From an uncultured Ruminococcus sp. (GTDB lineage Bacteria > Bacillota_A > Clostridia > Oscillospirales > Ruminococcaceae), in NCBI GenBank assembly GCA_900315975.1, contig ONBA01000002.1:62001-126000 (forward strand): 64,000 nt of DNA, in the 5' to 3' direction. The translations under genes were made by a program, and so were the position numbers. Positions 27,586 through 36,463 of the stretch are shown one piece after another (within the stretch, counting starts at the first letter, position 1; each line of letters starts with the position of its first letter). The notes below the pieces were generated by a model, which worked only from the letters and a program-made list of their open reading frames with translations, did no database searches and had not been told where the DNA came from.

Positions 27586-27764
27586 TGGAAATTAAGCTCT
27601 ATGGTCAGGCAGAGTATTATTATGCTGTGCAGAAAGAAATACTTGCCCGATTAGTCAAAGAGAATGTTATCACTGAGGAGCAGTGTCAGCGTATTGACGA
27701 ACTTGACCGAAAGGTGATATTCGAGCTTTATCCGTCAGTTGCCGAGTTGGAGGTCGGAACATGA
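27585..27764 (+). CDS. Small helical protein of the recombinase operon (59 aa)
   Basis: Fifty-nine residues, starting MEIKLYGQAEYYYAVQKEIL. The C-terminal half reads as a short helix-turn-helix pair (LVKENVITEEQCQRIDELD), similar in shape to SHOCT-type or small helical proteins that often precede serine recombinases on Clostridia elements. No named domain is certain. ATG 27585 is used because it is coupled to the leader; GTG 27582 is an alternative start. Confidence 0.6.
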   Translation: MEIKLYGQAEYYYAVQKEILARLVKENVITEEQCQRIDELDRKVIFELYPSVAELEVGT

Positions 27765-27781
27765 TCACAGGAGGTAGTAAT

Positions 27782-27991
27782 ATGCTGAAAATACCCGAAC
27801 TTGCTATGAATACAAGGCGGAATCTGATTACAGTATGCAACGGCGAAAAGAGAAGATGGAACAATCGACAGGAAGCTCAGGCGTTCTTTCTTGAAGCTAT
27901 GATGACCTCGGACGGAGAAGAACATGACCGAAATGAGTGCATATATATTCAGCTGTTGAATGGTCTGAGCTACTGTACAGATGAGGACTGA
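27782..27991 (+). CDS. Small conserved-looking protein upstream of the recombinases (69 aa)
   Basis: Sixty-nine residues, starting MLKIPELAMNTRRNLI, with KRRWNNRQEAQAFFLEAM and an end NGLSYCTDED. ATG 27782 has AGGAGGT 6 bases upstream; an in-frame ATG at 27761 overlapping the previous stop is an alternative. Proteins of this look sit just before large serine recombinases on Firmicutes elements; a role in recombination control is a guess from position. Confidence 0.6.
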   Translation: MLKIPELAMNTRRNLITVCNGEKRRWNNRQEAQAFFLEAMMTSDGEEHDRNECIYIQLLNGLSYCTDED

Positions 27992-28078
27992 ACTACTATT
28001 TATGCGGAACAGGTGTAATGCCTGTTCCGTAGAAATAATAAGGTCATCTGTTTTATCCAAACGGAGAGGAGAGTTTAC

Positions 28079-29620
28079 ATGGCAAAAATAGCGATGATAC
28101 CGAAAATATCTCGTAAGCAAGGCAAAAAAGTCCGTGTTGCAGCTTATTGCAGAGTATCTACCGATCATAAAGATCAGGTGAACTCTTATGAAGCACAGGT
28201 GAGGTATTTTTCGGGGCTTTACAATAATTCAGAAACCGAACAGCTTGTTGATATTTATGCCGATGAAGGTATCAGCGGAACAAGCGTAGAGAAGCGTATC
28301 CAATTCGGCAGGCTTATGGAAGATTGTCGGGCAGGCAAGATAGACCGTGTGATAACAAAATCTATCAGCCGTTTTGCAAGGAATACAAAGGACTGTCTGC
28401 AATATATCAGAGAGCTGAAAAGTCTTGGCATTACTATCTATTTCGAGAAAGAAAATATCGACACGGCAAGACTTTCGGACGAGATGATGATAACCGTCAT
28501 GGGCGGTCTCGCTCAGGAGGAATCGCAGTCCATTTCCAATAATATTCGCTGGTCATATCAGAGGGCAATGGCAAACGGAACACTTCATCACTCGCATATC
28601 CCGTATGGCTATATCAGAGGCAAGGACGGAAATATGGAGGTCGATGAAGAAAAGGCAGAAATAGTCCGCAGGATATTTGATATGTATATCAACGGAATGG
28701 GAATAAAAAAGATAGCTGTACAGCTGAACGAGGAAGGTATACCCTCACCGACAGGAATACAATGGAATAACATCACTATCAATAAAATGCTCAGGCAGGA
28801 GAAGTATATCGGTGATACCCTATGGCAGAAAACGTACTCTGAATTTATGGGTAAGAAGTATCAGATCAACAACGGTCAGCAGACTAAGTATTATCTTCGT
28901 GATACGCACCCTGCCATTATCAGCCGTGAGATTTTTGCAAAGGCAGCGGAGATGAAGTTAAAGTCTGCTGCCCCAAAGGGTTCATCAATTGACTCTATCT
29001 TTAAGAAAAAGCTGTTTTGTGGAAAGTGCGGTCACATTTATTCTTCGTCGAATTATAGGAATAACCTATCCTGGTCTTGCGCCAAAAGGTATGGTATTGC
29101 TGATCAGTGCGATAACATCACAGTGCGTGATGAAACGCTTAATGTTGCATTCAGAGCAATGTGTGACAAATTACACATTCACGGAACGGAGATATTTGGG
29201 AAGTGTTTAGATAATTTACAAAGGCTTCGCAAAGCGCAAGAAGGCGGGACTACTGAGGATAAAAAGATACTTAGTGAGATTGCCGAGCTAAAGGAGAAAA
29301 AGCACCGATTAAGCAAGCTCCTTACAAAACATTTTATAGAGCCTGAACAGTATTCAGAACAGGTATTTGAGATAGATGGTCAGATAAGGGCATTGACGAG
29401 GGGCATGGATAAAGCTCCTGCTAAAAAAGATGAACTACGAATGAGGATAGAGGAGCTTGCGGAGATTTTCAAACGTTATGATGGAAGTGTAAGATCACAG
29501 ACTGAGATACTTGACACAGTTGTAGAAAAGATCATCATTTGTGATGACGGCACGATCAGGTTCAAAATGCTTGCAGGACTGGAATTTACGGAAAGGTTAA
29601 GTGGGTATAATGGGGAGTAA
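28079..29620 (+). CDS. Large serine recombinase 1
   Basis: A protein of 513 residues with the complete large-serine-recombinase layout. The resolvase catalytic domain has nucleophile region AAYCRVSTDHKDQ near residue 24 and the R-motif SISRFARNTKDC near 100. The recombinase DNA-binding domain contains PYGYIRGKDG near 180, and a zinc-ribbon CGKCGHIY near 320 is followed by a coiled coil. These enzymes integrate and excise elements at short sites without host factors. The ribosome site is GGAGAGG. It overlaps or abuts the next recombinase gene. Confidence 0.93.
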   Translation: MAKIAMIPKISRKQGKKVRVAAYCRVSTDHKDQVNSYEAQVRYFSGLYNNSETEQLVDIYADEGISGTSVEKRIQFGRLMEDCRAGKIDRVITKSISRFARNTKDCLQYIRELKSLGITIYFEKENIDTARLSDEMMITVMGGLAQEESQSISNNIRWSYQRAMANGTLHHSHIPYGYIRGKDGNMEVDEEKAEIVRRIFDMYINGMGIKKIAVQLNEEGIPSPTGIQWNNITINKMLRQEKYIGDTLWQKTYSEFMGKKYQINNGQQTKYYLRDTHPAIISREIFAKAAEMKLKSAAPKGSSIDSIFKKKLFCGKCGHIYSSSNYRNNLSWSCAKRYGIADQCDNITVRDETLNVAFRAMCDKLHIHGTEIFGKCLDNLQRLRKAQEGGTTEDKKILSEIAELKEKKHRLSKLLTKHFIEPEQYSEQVFEIDGQIRALTRGMDKAPAKKDELRMRIEELAEIFKRYDGSVRSQTEILDTVVEKIIICDDGTIRFKMLAGLEFTERLSGYNGE

Positions 29621-29621
29621 A

Positions 29622-30479
29622 ATGCTGTATGGCTACAAAATAGAAAACGGAGAAGTTATCATTGATGAAGAAAGTGCCGACATTGTACGCCGTATATTTA
29701 ATGACCGTATAAACGGCATTACCGGACCTAAGATCGGAGCAGCATTGTATGCAGAAAAAATACCGCATTTTAGTGACAGCGAGAAAAAATCAGGCGATAA
29801 GGTGATGTCGATACTGAGAAACGAGAGATACTTCGGTGAATATAGTTATCCCCCTATCGTTTCAAAGGAGACCTTTCAGCAGGCTCGTGACAGTATGTGC
29901 AGAAAAGTTTTCGGAAAGCCATTACCTGCACATAAAATCATAAAGGGAATGTCATTCTGTACCGTATGCGGTATGCATATGGGACACAACTATAATGGAA
30001 CAGGAGTTGCAAAATGGCATTGCTGTACAAAAGGCTGTGTGAATTTTATGCCTGCCATAACAGAGGAAGAATATTTGTCCGCTATACGTTCAATTCTGAA
30101 CAGTGTTATTAAAAGCCCCAAACTGTTGAATGTCAAGTCGGTACTTACGGAATATGTTCCGAGTGGTAGTATCAAGGTGCATGAAGAAAATCTTAATGCA
30201 ATGCTTTCCGCCGAGCCAATTGAAGCCGAGAAGATTCTTTCAGAAATCTTTACCCTTGCATCGGAACAGTATGCTTGCTGTACTTATGACCTTACTCCAT
30301 ACGTTACAGCCGATTTGAAAAATACCGCAAAAAAACACGAGCAGTCCGATGATGTTAACTTGGAGTTATTACAGCAGATTGCTGAAAAGATCGTTGTTGA
30401 TGCCGATAAGCACATATCCGTTATTTTCAAAAACGGCAAGAAGATAACATATAAGGAGAGCGATACTGATGAGCCGTAA
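29622..30479 (+). CDS. Serine recombinase-like protein lacking the catalytic domain
   Basis: About 285 residues that begin directly at the recombinase DNA-binding domain (MLYGYKIENGEV aligns with PYGYIRGKDGNM of recombinase 1). A zinc ribbon (CTVCGMHMGH ... CCTKGCVNF) and a helical tail follow. The resolvase domain with the active serine is absent, so it cannot cut DNA alone. The reading frame is intact and tightly packed (overlapping recombinase 3 by 11 bases), which argues that it is a functional accessory factor and not decay. ATG 29622 follows GGGGAG by 4 bases; GTG 29601 or ATG 29610 are alternatives. Confidence 0.8.
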   Translation: MLYGYKIENGEVIIDEESADIVRRIFNDRINGITGPKIGAALYAEKIPHFSDSEKKSGDKVMSILRNERYFGEYSYPPIVSKETFQQARDSMCRKVFGKPLPAHKIIKGMSFCTVCGMHMGHNYNGTGVAKWHCCTKGCVNFMPAITEEEYLSAIRSILNSVIKSPKLLNVKSVLTEYVPSGSIKVHEENLNAMLSAEPIEAEKILSEIFTLASEQYACCTYDLTPYVTADLKNTAKKHEQSDDVNLELLQQIAEKIVVDADKHISVIFKNGKKITYKESDTDEP

Positions 30480-32106
30480 TATCCCGACAGCAGACAATGT
30501 TACTGTAATTCCTGCATTATCCCCCGCCGAGATCAAGGAGAGAAAATTCAAGCAAATAAGGGTAGCTGCCTATTGCAGAGTATCTACCGACCATGAGGAG
30601 CAGCAGAACAGTTATCAGGTGCAGATCGCCTACTACACCGATTTGATAAACTCAAATCCCGAATGGACACTTGCAGGCATTTTCGCAGACGAGGGCATCA
30701 GCGGAACTCAGACAAAGAACCGCACACAGTTTAATAAAATGATACGGAAGTGCAAGCAGAAAAAGATAGACCTTGTATTATGCAAGTCTATCAGCCGTTT
30801 CGCCCGTAATACGGTTGACTGCCTTGAATATATCCGTGAGTTGAAGCTGCTGGGCATCGGAGTTATCTTTGAGAAAGAAAACATCAACACCATGACGATG
30901 AACAGCGAATTTATCATATCGCTGTATGGCTCTTTCGCCCAAGCTGAAAGCGAAAGCATAAGCAAGAACGTCACATGGGGCGTTGAGAAATCTTTCAAAG
31001 AAGGGAAGGTAAAATATTCCCTTGATAAGATGCTTGGCTACCGCAGAGGTGACGACGGCAAGCCCATTATTGTGGAGGAAGAAGCTGAGACCGTCCGATA
31101 TATTTACAAGCTGTATCTTGACGGACTGAGCCTGAAACGTATTGCAAGAAAGCTCCGTGATGAGGGCATCAAGAAATGGAACGGTAAGACCGATTGGACG
31201 CCAGGGACGGTTTATTACATATTAAAAAACGAGAAATATGCAGGCGATGCCGTTTTACAGAAAACTTATACGGTAGACTGCATTTTGCATAAACAGGTGA
31301 AAAACAACGGAGAAAAGAACAAGTATATCGTGTATGACTGCCACCCTGCCATCATCGGGCGTGATACTTATAACCGTGTTCAGCAGGAGCTTGCAAGGCG
31401 CGGCTCGATAAGAAAAAGAAGTGACAAGACCGAGACAGAACAAGGACATTATGCAAGTAAGTATGCTTTAAGCGATATACTTATCTGCGGAGAGTGCGGT
31501 ACAGCATATCGCCGTGTCACATGGACTTCTCACGGACATAAGCTCATCGTATGGAGGTGCATCAGCAGGCTCGACCACGGCAGTAAATACTGTAAGAACT
31601 CTCCATCTATAAATGAAGAAAAGCTACAGACTGCTATTGTCGATGCACTCAACAGGGTGTATGCGGATGGCGAGAAAATGCTGGAAGAAATGAAACGGAA
31701 TCTGATGATGGTCATGACGGACAAGGATATAGCAGCTTCGGAGATAGAAAAAATGAAGATGCGTCTTAATGAAATATCAAAAGCCCGAAACAGTCTTGTT
31801 CATCTTATTACAAGCGGATCGGTAGATGAGGATTCGCTTGATAAGGATTTTCAGGATCTCATCAATGAAGAAAAATTCCTGAAAGAGCAGATCGCAGACA
31901 GAAAGAGCCGTTCAAAGCTCAGTGATGAAAAACGCTATCATTTGATGTCCGCATTTGAGGAGCTTCAAAAGGCAAAGTTTCAAATGACCGAATACGATGA
32001 TGTGACTGTCAGAAAGGTCATAGAGTGTATCAGGGTGCTGTCCAAGACCGAGGTACAGATCATCTTCAAGGGTGGATTTGAAATGAATATAACGGTTGAT
32101 ACATGA
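30469..32106 (+). CDS. Large serine recombinase 2 (third gene of the set)
   Basis: A protein of 545 residues with all domains: catalytic AAYCRVSTDHEEQ near residue 38 and SISRFARNTVDC near 117, the recombinase domain (MLGYRRGDDG near 190), and a zinc ribbon CGECGTAY with partner cysteines near 350 and 377, then a coiled coil. It overlaps the previous gene by 11 bases, so all three form one operon. Two catalytic recombinases around a non-catalytic one suggests they act as a mixed complex. Confidence 0.93.
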   Translation: MSRNIPTADNVTVIPALSPAEIKERKFKQIRVAAYCRVSTDHEEQQNSYQVQIAYYTDLINSNPEWTLAGIFADEGISGTQTKNRTQFNKMIRKCKQKKIDLVLCKSISRFARNTVDCLEYIRELKLLGIGVIFEKENINTMTMNSEFIISLYGSFAQAESESISKNVTWGVEKSFKEGKVKYSLDKMLGYRRGDDGKPIIVEEEAETVRYIYKLYLDGLSLKRIARKLRDEGIKKWNGKTDWTPGTVYYILKNEKYAGDAVLQKTYTVDCILHKQVKNNGEKNKYIVYDCHPAIIGRDTYNRVQQELARRGSIRKRSDKTETEQGHYASKYALSDILICGECGTAYRRVTWTSHGHKLIVWRCISRLDHGSKYCKNSPSINEEKLQTAIVDALNRVYADGEKMLEEMKRNLMMVMTDKDIAASEIEKMKMRLNEISKARNSLVHLITSGSVDEDSLDKDFQDLINEEKFLKEQIADRKSRSKLSDEKRYHLMSAFEELQKAKFQMTEYDDVTVRKVIECIRVLSKTEVQIIFKGGFEMNITVDT

Positions 32107-32113
32107 TGAAATT

Positions 32114-32143
32114 GCCCACCAAGCCATTATAGACTTGGTGGGC
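32114..32143. terminator. Hairpin after the recombinase operon
   Basis: GCCCACCAAG pairs perfectly with CTTGGTGGGC over a 10-base loop, between convergent genes. The T-run is poor on the plus strand. It probably marks the end of the element's last operon and may lie close to the right attachment site. Confidence 0.55.
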
Positions 32144-32149
32144 ATCGGT

Positions 32150-32344
32150 TTAATTGTTGTCATCGAGCATTGCTGCATAACGTGCCTGATCGTCTTTGGG
32201 TATTTCTAAGGTGTCCATTGCCTGCTGTGCTGTCAGTTTCAGATTTTTCATCATTTTCTTGATGCTTTCGAGCAATGACAGCTCTTTGCCCTTTTCAACA
32301 CCAGTTAATTCAATCGCCATACCGAGATTACACATTTCAAGCAC
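32150..32344 (-). pseudogene. C-terminal fragment of an Rpn-family protein (partial duplicate)
   Basis: About 64 residues that repeat the C-terminus of the neighbouring Rpn-like gene: LEMCNLGMAIEL, LTAQQAMDTLEIPKDDQARYAAML against LEMCNLGMAVEL, WTAQQAMDALKISKSDQARYAAML. The nuclease part is missing. It looks like the stump of a second tandem copy. Confidence 0.75.
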
Positions 32345-32352
32345 CTATCCGA

Positions 32353-33329
32353 TTAGTTAGCAGAACCGAGCATTGCTGCATAACGTGCTTGATCGCTCTT
32401 AGAAATCTTCAATGCATCCATTGCCTGCTGTGCAGTCCACTTCATAGTGTCCATAAGATTCTTGATGTTCTGGAGAGTAGTTGCCTCAGTTCCCTGAGTA
32501 AATCCTCTTTTTACGCCATTCAATTCAACTGCCATACCGAGATTACACATTTCAAGCACCTCCTCCTCAATTTCCTTTGTCATGGGGATATTAAATTCAG
32601 TTTCGAGTATCTGTTTCCTTTTTTCAACACATTCTGTCGTGGACAGAAGCGTACTCAAAAGACGTATGATACTATTATCACCTTCCATACCCTCGTCATT
32701 CAAGGATATGATAATGATTTTCATTTTGTCATAGTTTTCTACAGGCTCATTAACTTGACCAATTGTCTTTGTCGGTTTCAGACCATATTCCACAATAGAA
32801 TTGGTATTATCACCGCTTGGACTCGGACATATCCAAATGGTATACACTTTCTGTATCTTGTCATAGTCGGAACGCTCAAAAACAGTTCCTTTCTGCCGTG
32901 AGATCAGGCGGGCGGCGTAGTACACACCTCTTGTTACGATAGCATAGGACAGCTTTGTATTGACCTGTATCTCAATATTTATGACAAGACGAATAACTTT
33001 GCTTGTTTTTGGAATAATGGCATCGAATACCAGATCATAGCGGACTAAGCCCTCGCTGTCAGAATTGTCCTCAGTATCAGAGCCAACGATTGCCGAATCG
33101 GCATCAGGTACGTCCTGATCAACAGATACCTCATTGACCTGGACCTCACCGACAAAGCAGTTTTTCTCAATATACTTAATATCGTATCCCTCAAACTCCT
33201 CGACACATTCTTTCAGTATCTCGGCAAGTATGATAGATGTTTTATCAGTTTCTTCGCAACTGCATCGAGCTTGGCACGGGTGTCGGAAGCGTCAATGCTG
33301 TTGGCAAGACTTGTAGGAACAGTAGTCAT
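32353..33329 (-). pseudogene. Frameshifted Rpn/PD-(D/E)XK nuclease family gene
   Basis: A good start exists at 33329 with AAGGAGATGAT upstream and a perfect promoter. After about 32 codons (SIDASDTRAKLDAVAKKLIK) the frame breaks near an AAAA run at about 33232, and the homologous frame continues one base off (IILAEILKECVEEFEGYD) without a stop to the end. The restored sequence carries the nuclease core: YDLVFDA and INIEIQVN (D...E-x-Q type). Rpn proteins are recombination-promoting nucleases, often called PD-(D/E)XK transposase-family proteins. The frameshift inactivates it unless it is a sequencing error. It lies outside or at the right edge of the mobile element. Confidence 0.8.
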
Positions 33330-33357
33330 TGGTATCATCTCCTTCTTTCCTATACTA

Positions 33358-33386
33358 ATTATATCATATGAGCGGTAAAATGTCAA
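33358..33386 (-). promoter_or_regulatory. Perfect promoter of the Rpn-like gene
   Basis: On the minus strand, TTGACA (33386-33381), 17 bases, TATAAT (33363-33358), 28 bases before the start at 33329. Confidence 0.8.
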
Positions 33387-33649
33387 TGCTGTATTTCGGC
33401 TTTAAGGCGGATTTTAGAGGACTGCGAGGTATAGAGTTTATAACAAATCAAAATGGCGTAGCATAGGAAACAATATCAGAACTCTGAACGTTCAATATCG
33501 TTATCCGAAAGATAGATATATAGGTGTTGCAGGAGTAGTATATAGTGAAGTCAGTGAAAGTCGGTCATCTTTAGTTTTCAGCTAATGATTATTGACTTGA
33601 AATTGCTATAAAATGACGATATAACGTTGTAAAATGGCTCGTCATTCGT

Positions 33650-34480
33650 TTGGTGTTAATGACAATTGCTTGGTTTACCATGAATAAAGAAGTCGAGGGT
33701 ACTGGGGCAACGATGAATGCGGCGGGTGCTCCTTATATCATCGAAACAAGATCTCAATCGGGGTATTACAAAACGCAGTATGACTCCCTGCATTCAGAGG
33801 CGGCGGAATGGATGATCAGTGCTGAGCATAATTTGGATAATCACATCAATGCAAAAGAGGGTGATGAACAGGAGCCTGCTCTTGAACCGGGAGATCATGG
33901 AAGTCTTGAATTTCGTGTTAGTCCTCAAAGTACAAACACACTCACCGTAGACTGCCTTTTTGAAATAAAAGCATATGTGGAAGAAGAATCTGAAGACGAA
34001 GGTGGCAACACTGTAACTAATATCACCGAAACTGAAAACAGTGCCCTTGCAGGATATCTTAACGCACATATCATGTTATTCACCGGTGTGGATCAAAATG
34101 GGAAACTCACAGGGCTGATTGACAATAACAACGATTCACTTGAGAGAATATTGAAAAATCAGACCTACACAAGAGGCGAAAGCGCTTATACCACAATCTA
34201 CTGGTACTGGCCTGAACACCTAAGTGATCTTACCGATAGCGCGAATACAATATATGCTCCAAGTGAACATGAAGCAGTTTTGGCGTATGTTGCAAGAAAC
34301 AAGGACGGCTTCTTCAAGGATTGCAGTGATAGCAATGCAAAAGTATTAACTGATCTTACGAATCTATACAATTCATACTCAAATTCAACCTACAATCACT
34401 ATAATCTGAGGTATGATAACGCTGATCTTGACATAGGCAATAACTTGTCATATGTCATATTGTCCATGCAGGTGAAATAA
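33650..34480 (+). pseudogene. 5'-truncated subunit 2 homologue (cassette B)
   Basis: About 276 readable codons, homologous in layout to the cassette A protein at 4617. The fragment opens with the end of a hydrophobic segment and the junction TIAWFTMNKEVEGTG, so the A-W-F signature is kept. The ectodomain ends with the Y-N-x-Y...DADLDIG motif. Missing are the charged cytoplasmic tail, the first half of the membrane helix and a ribosome site: upstream of the TTG at 33650 the frame is open only to 33617 and nothing resembles AGGAGG. It has lost its beginning, probably by the recombination that placed the mobile element and Rpn gene here. The downstream genes are intact. It could still be translated weakly from TTG 33650. 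Confidence 0.72.
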
Positions 34481-34503
34481 GAAACGAATAGGAGGCGGCA
34501 GCT

Positions 34504-35331
34504 ATGAAAAAAATAATCGAACATATCAAAAAACTGTCGCTCCCCGTGAAAATACAGCTTGTGATTGCCTTGTTTTGTACGGCAGCAATTCCAGTATATG
34601 CGTGGTTTTCTTATCAAGATAAGATAGAAGCCATGAGCAAGATCAAGGAGCCGCCGTCGATCAACCTCGCATCCGGTGGCGATGATCCTGCTTTATATAT
34701 CAATCTGGAGAATATTGATGTGTCAAGCGGCACAGAGAAGTATATCGTTTTCTCTGTTGAACCGGGTAAATACTCCGCTTATGACATACAGCTCTCCCAC
34801 ACAACAAATATCCCTTTCACTTATGAACTATATCGTGTGATGGAAGATGAACATGGAACTATAGAATATACAGATCACACGAGGAATACTGATCCTGAAA
34901 CCGAATTGAACGTTGAAACAAAGCTTCATTACAGCATCATAAGTGACTATAGCTACGGTTCCACTGTTACCGCCGGGAAGGTGAATCTTGTTGATGTGAA
35001 TCCGGATAATAACTCCAGCGGCAGAATACTTGGTGATGAGACCGCGCTTGTGTCAAAGAATCGAACCAATTATACTACACAGGATACTGTGGATCAATAT
35101 GTCAAGCCTCTCTACAGCATAGCAAGGAAAATTCCAAAGATTGACAGTGATGGCAGTGAGGACAGAGACTATTATGCGATAAAGTTGGTATGGCGGACAG
35201 ATTCTACAATCAAAGAAGGAAATGCGCAGTATTGGAACTATGCGTTCAATAATAAAGAGACTGATATTATTTATATCTCTGCAAAACAGAATACATATAC
35301 CGATGAACAGGCTGAACCAGCTTCTCCGTAA
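34504..35331 (+). CDS. TasA-like protein with SipW-type signal (cassette B, subunit 3)
   Basis: A protein of 275 residues; ATG 34504 follows AGGAGGCGGC. It has a charged tail (KKIIEHIKKLSLPVK), a hydrophobic helix and the junction IPVYAWFSYQDKIEAMSKIKEP, which closely matches subunit 3 of cassette A and the cassette C fragment. The ectodomain shares Y-D-I-Q-L-S/A-H-T-T-N-I with the cassette A protein (both near residue 100-110), which supports orthology between cassettes. It ends in a Pro/Glu-rich tail. The next start lies 30 bases after its stop. Confidence 0.75.
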   Translation: MKKIIEHIKKLSLPVKIQLVIALFCTAAIPVYAWFSYQDKIEAMSKIKEPPSINLASGGDDPALYINLENIDVSSGTEKYIVFSVEPGKYSAYDIQLSHTTNIPFTYELYRVMEDEHGTIEYTDHTRNTDPETELNVETKLHYSIISDYSYGSTVTAGKVNLVDVNPDNNSSGRILGDETALVSKNRTNYTTQDTVDQYVKPLYSIARKIPKIDSDGSEDRDYYAIKLVWRTDSTIKEGNAQYWNYAFNNKETDIIYISAKQNTYTDEQAEPASP

Positions 35332-35361
35332 GGAGTGTGAGCGAAGAATGGGGTGAGACTG

Positions 35362-36414
35362 ATGAAAGCAAATATTAAAAACATTGTTAATAGAATTACG
35401 AAGTATCCCATCACAATTTGGATGCTTATATCGGTGTTCACGCTTTGCTCAGTCATGATAGGATATTCGGCGTATAATGGTACAGCTGATGTCAAGCGTG
35501 TTGTGTCCACACAGGCATCCAGCACCACAAGATTCTCCTCCAACTATATGGAGAGCGGAGAGCTTGTTGTGAAGAACCTTCGTACTACGGCTGATGGAGA
35601 TTATATCTGCAATGTCACTGTATGTAATTACGATCAGCTTGATCTTGCAAGCCCAGCACGCGCGTTGATTACATACAGCTTTACAGCAGAACTTGTCAAG
35701 TATAACATCAGTACCAGTCAGTACGAGAAAGTAACTGCTGTGCAAATGAAAGATGAGACAAATCCAAAGACGTTCTATGTACAGAAAAGCCTTGATGACA
35801 ATGTGAGTGTCAGTGATGCAGTGCAGAATAATTTGAATACCGGAAGTTTTTCATGTACCTATTCAGGAGAAACTCTTGTGGGAGAGGATACAAACAAGGA
35901 TTCTTTTGATATTTGTTTTGACAGTACAGAGGTAGTGAAGGCTGTCCCTGACCTTTTCATTAGAGTCACGGCAACACCGACCCCAGAAAGTGTCCAGTTA
36001 AATGGCACGCTTCCTACGCTCTCCTGTGTTATCAGCATTTCCAAAGGCAGAACAGTTGAAACTGGCTGGCATGGTAGTCTTGATGAATCGAACACATCAA
36101 ACTACGATGGCTATAATCTTGTCATCGAAGGTTCGGGAACGGGAACCATTGATATTCAGTGGGATAGTAACGAATTTTCCATCAATCCTGCATTCTTAGA
36201 GAATAACCGCACGAAGCTTGGTGATGTTACGGATATGCAAACCGACGGGTGGAAAACGGTTACGCTTACAGTCAACTCGACTGAGCAGAACAGATATCTG
36301 GTTCAATTCTATAAGAAAAAGACAAATACTGACTATACCGGAAATGAATTTCCAAGCAAATACATTCGTTGCACAAATTATGTACAAACTAACGTAGGAG
36401 CAGGAGGAGCTTAA
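35362..36414 (+). CDS. Membrane-anchored cassette protein with KRVVSTQA motif (cassette B, subunit 4)
   Basis: A protein of 350 residues. ATG 35362 is 6 bases after GGGGTGAG; GTG 35353 is within that site. The basic start KANIKNIVNRITKYPITIW, one membrane helix, then ADVKRVVSTQASSTTRFSSNYM match cassette A subunit 4 almost exactly at the motif while the rest has diverged. The ectodomain ends with a shared T-V-N-S-T-E-Q-N-R-Y block (V-D-S-T-E-K-N-R-Y in cassette A). Probably membrane-retained and working with the adjacent giant. Confidence 0.72.
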   Translation: MKANIKNIVNRITKYPITIWMLISVFTLCSVMIGYSAYNGTADVKRVVSTQASSTTRFSSNYMESGELVVKNLRTTADGDYICNVTVCNYDQLDLASPARALITYSFTAELVKYNISTSQYEKVTAVQMKDETNPKTFYVQKSLDDNVSVSDAVQNNLNTGSFSCTYSGETLVGEDTNKDSFDICFDSTEVVKAVPDLFIRVTATPTPESVQLNGTLPTLSCVISISKGRTVETGWHGSLDESNTSNYDGYNLVIEGSGTGTIDIQWDSNEFSINPAFLENNRTKLGDVTDMQTDGWKTVTLTVNSTEQNRYLVQFYKKKTNTDYTGNEFPSKYIRCTNYVQTNVGAGGA

Positions 36415-36463
36415 GCCGTAAGCAGTGCGAGCTTTGTTTACGAAATCGAACGTAGGTGATACT

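Larger units (their letters stand above)
18480..32150. mobile_element. Integrative mobilizable element (approximate limits)
   Basis: Between the terminator of cassette A and the recombinase terminator lie partition (ParM/ParR-like), mobilization (MobC, MobA/VirD2 relaxase), replication (CHC2 primase, D5 helicase, iteron-like array) and integration (three serine recombinases) modules. This is the gene set of an integrative mobilizable element or integrated mobilizable plasmid. No type IV secretion genes, coupling protein or conjugation ATPase are present, so transfer would need a helper. Base use is visibly more G/C-rich than in the flanking giant genes. Recombinase genes at one end argue for the right border just after 32106. 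I could not find convincing direct repeats, so the exact ends are uncertain. The element separates cassettes A and B and may have caused the 5' loss in B. Confidence 0.72.

Noticed and set aside
18741..32130. Shared word AAGCCATT near both ends of the mobile element as attachment-site repeats
   Set aside because: Eight bases are expected by chance at this distance, and the right copy lies inside a terminator-like hairpin.
33419..33585. Open frame of about 55 codons without a start before the truncated cassette B gene
   Set aside because: It looks somewhat protein-like (RVYNKSKWRSIG, RYPKDRYIGVAG) but has no start, no ribosome site and no family I can name. It may be a gene fragment.
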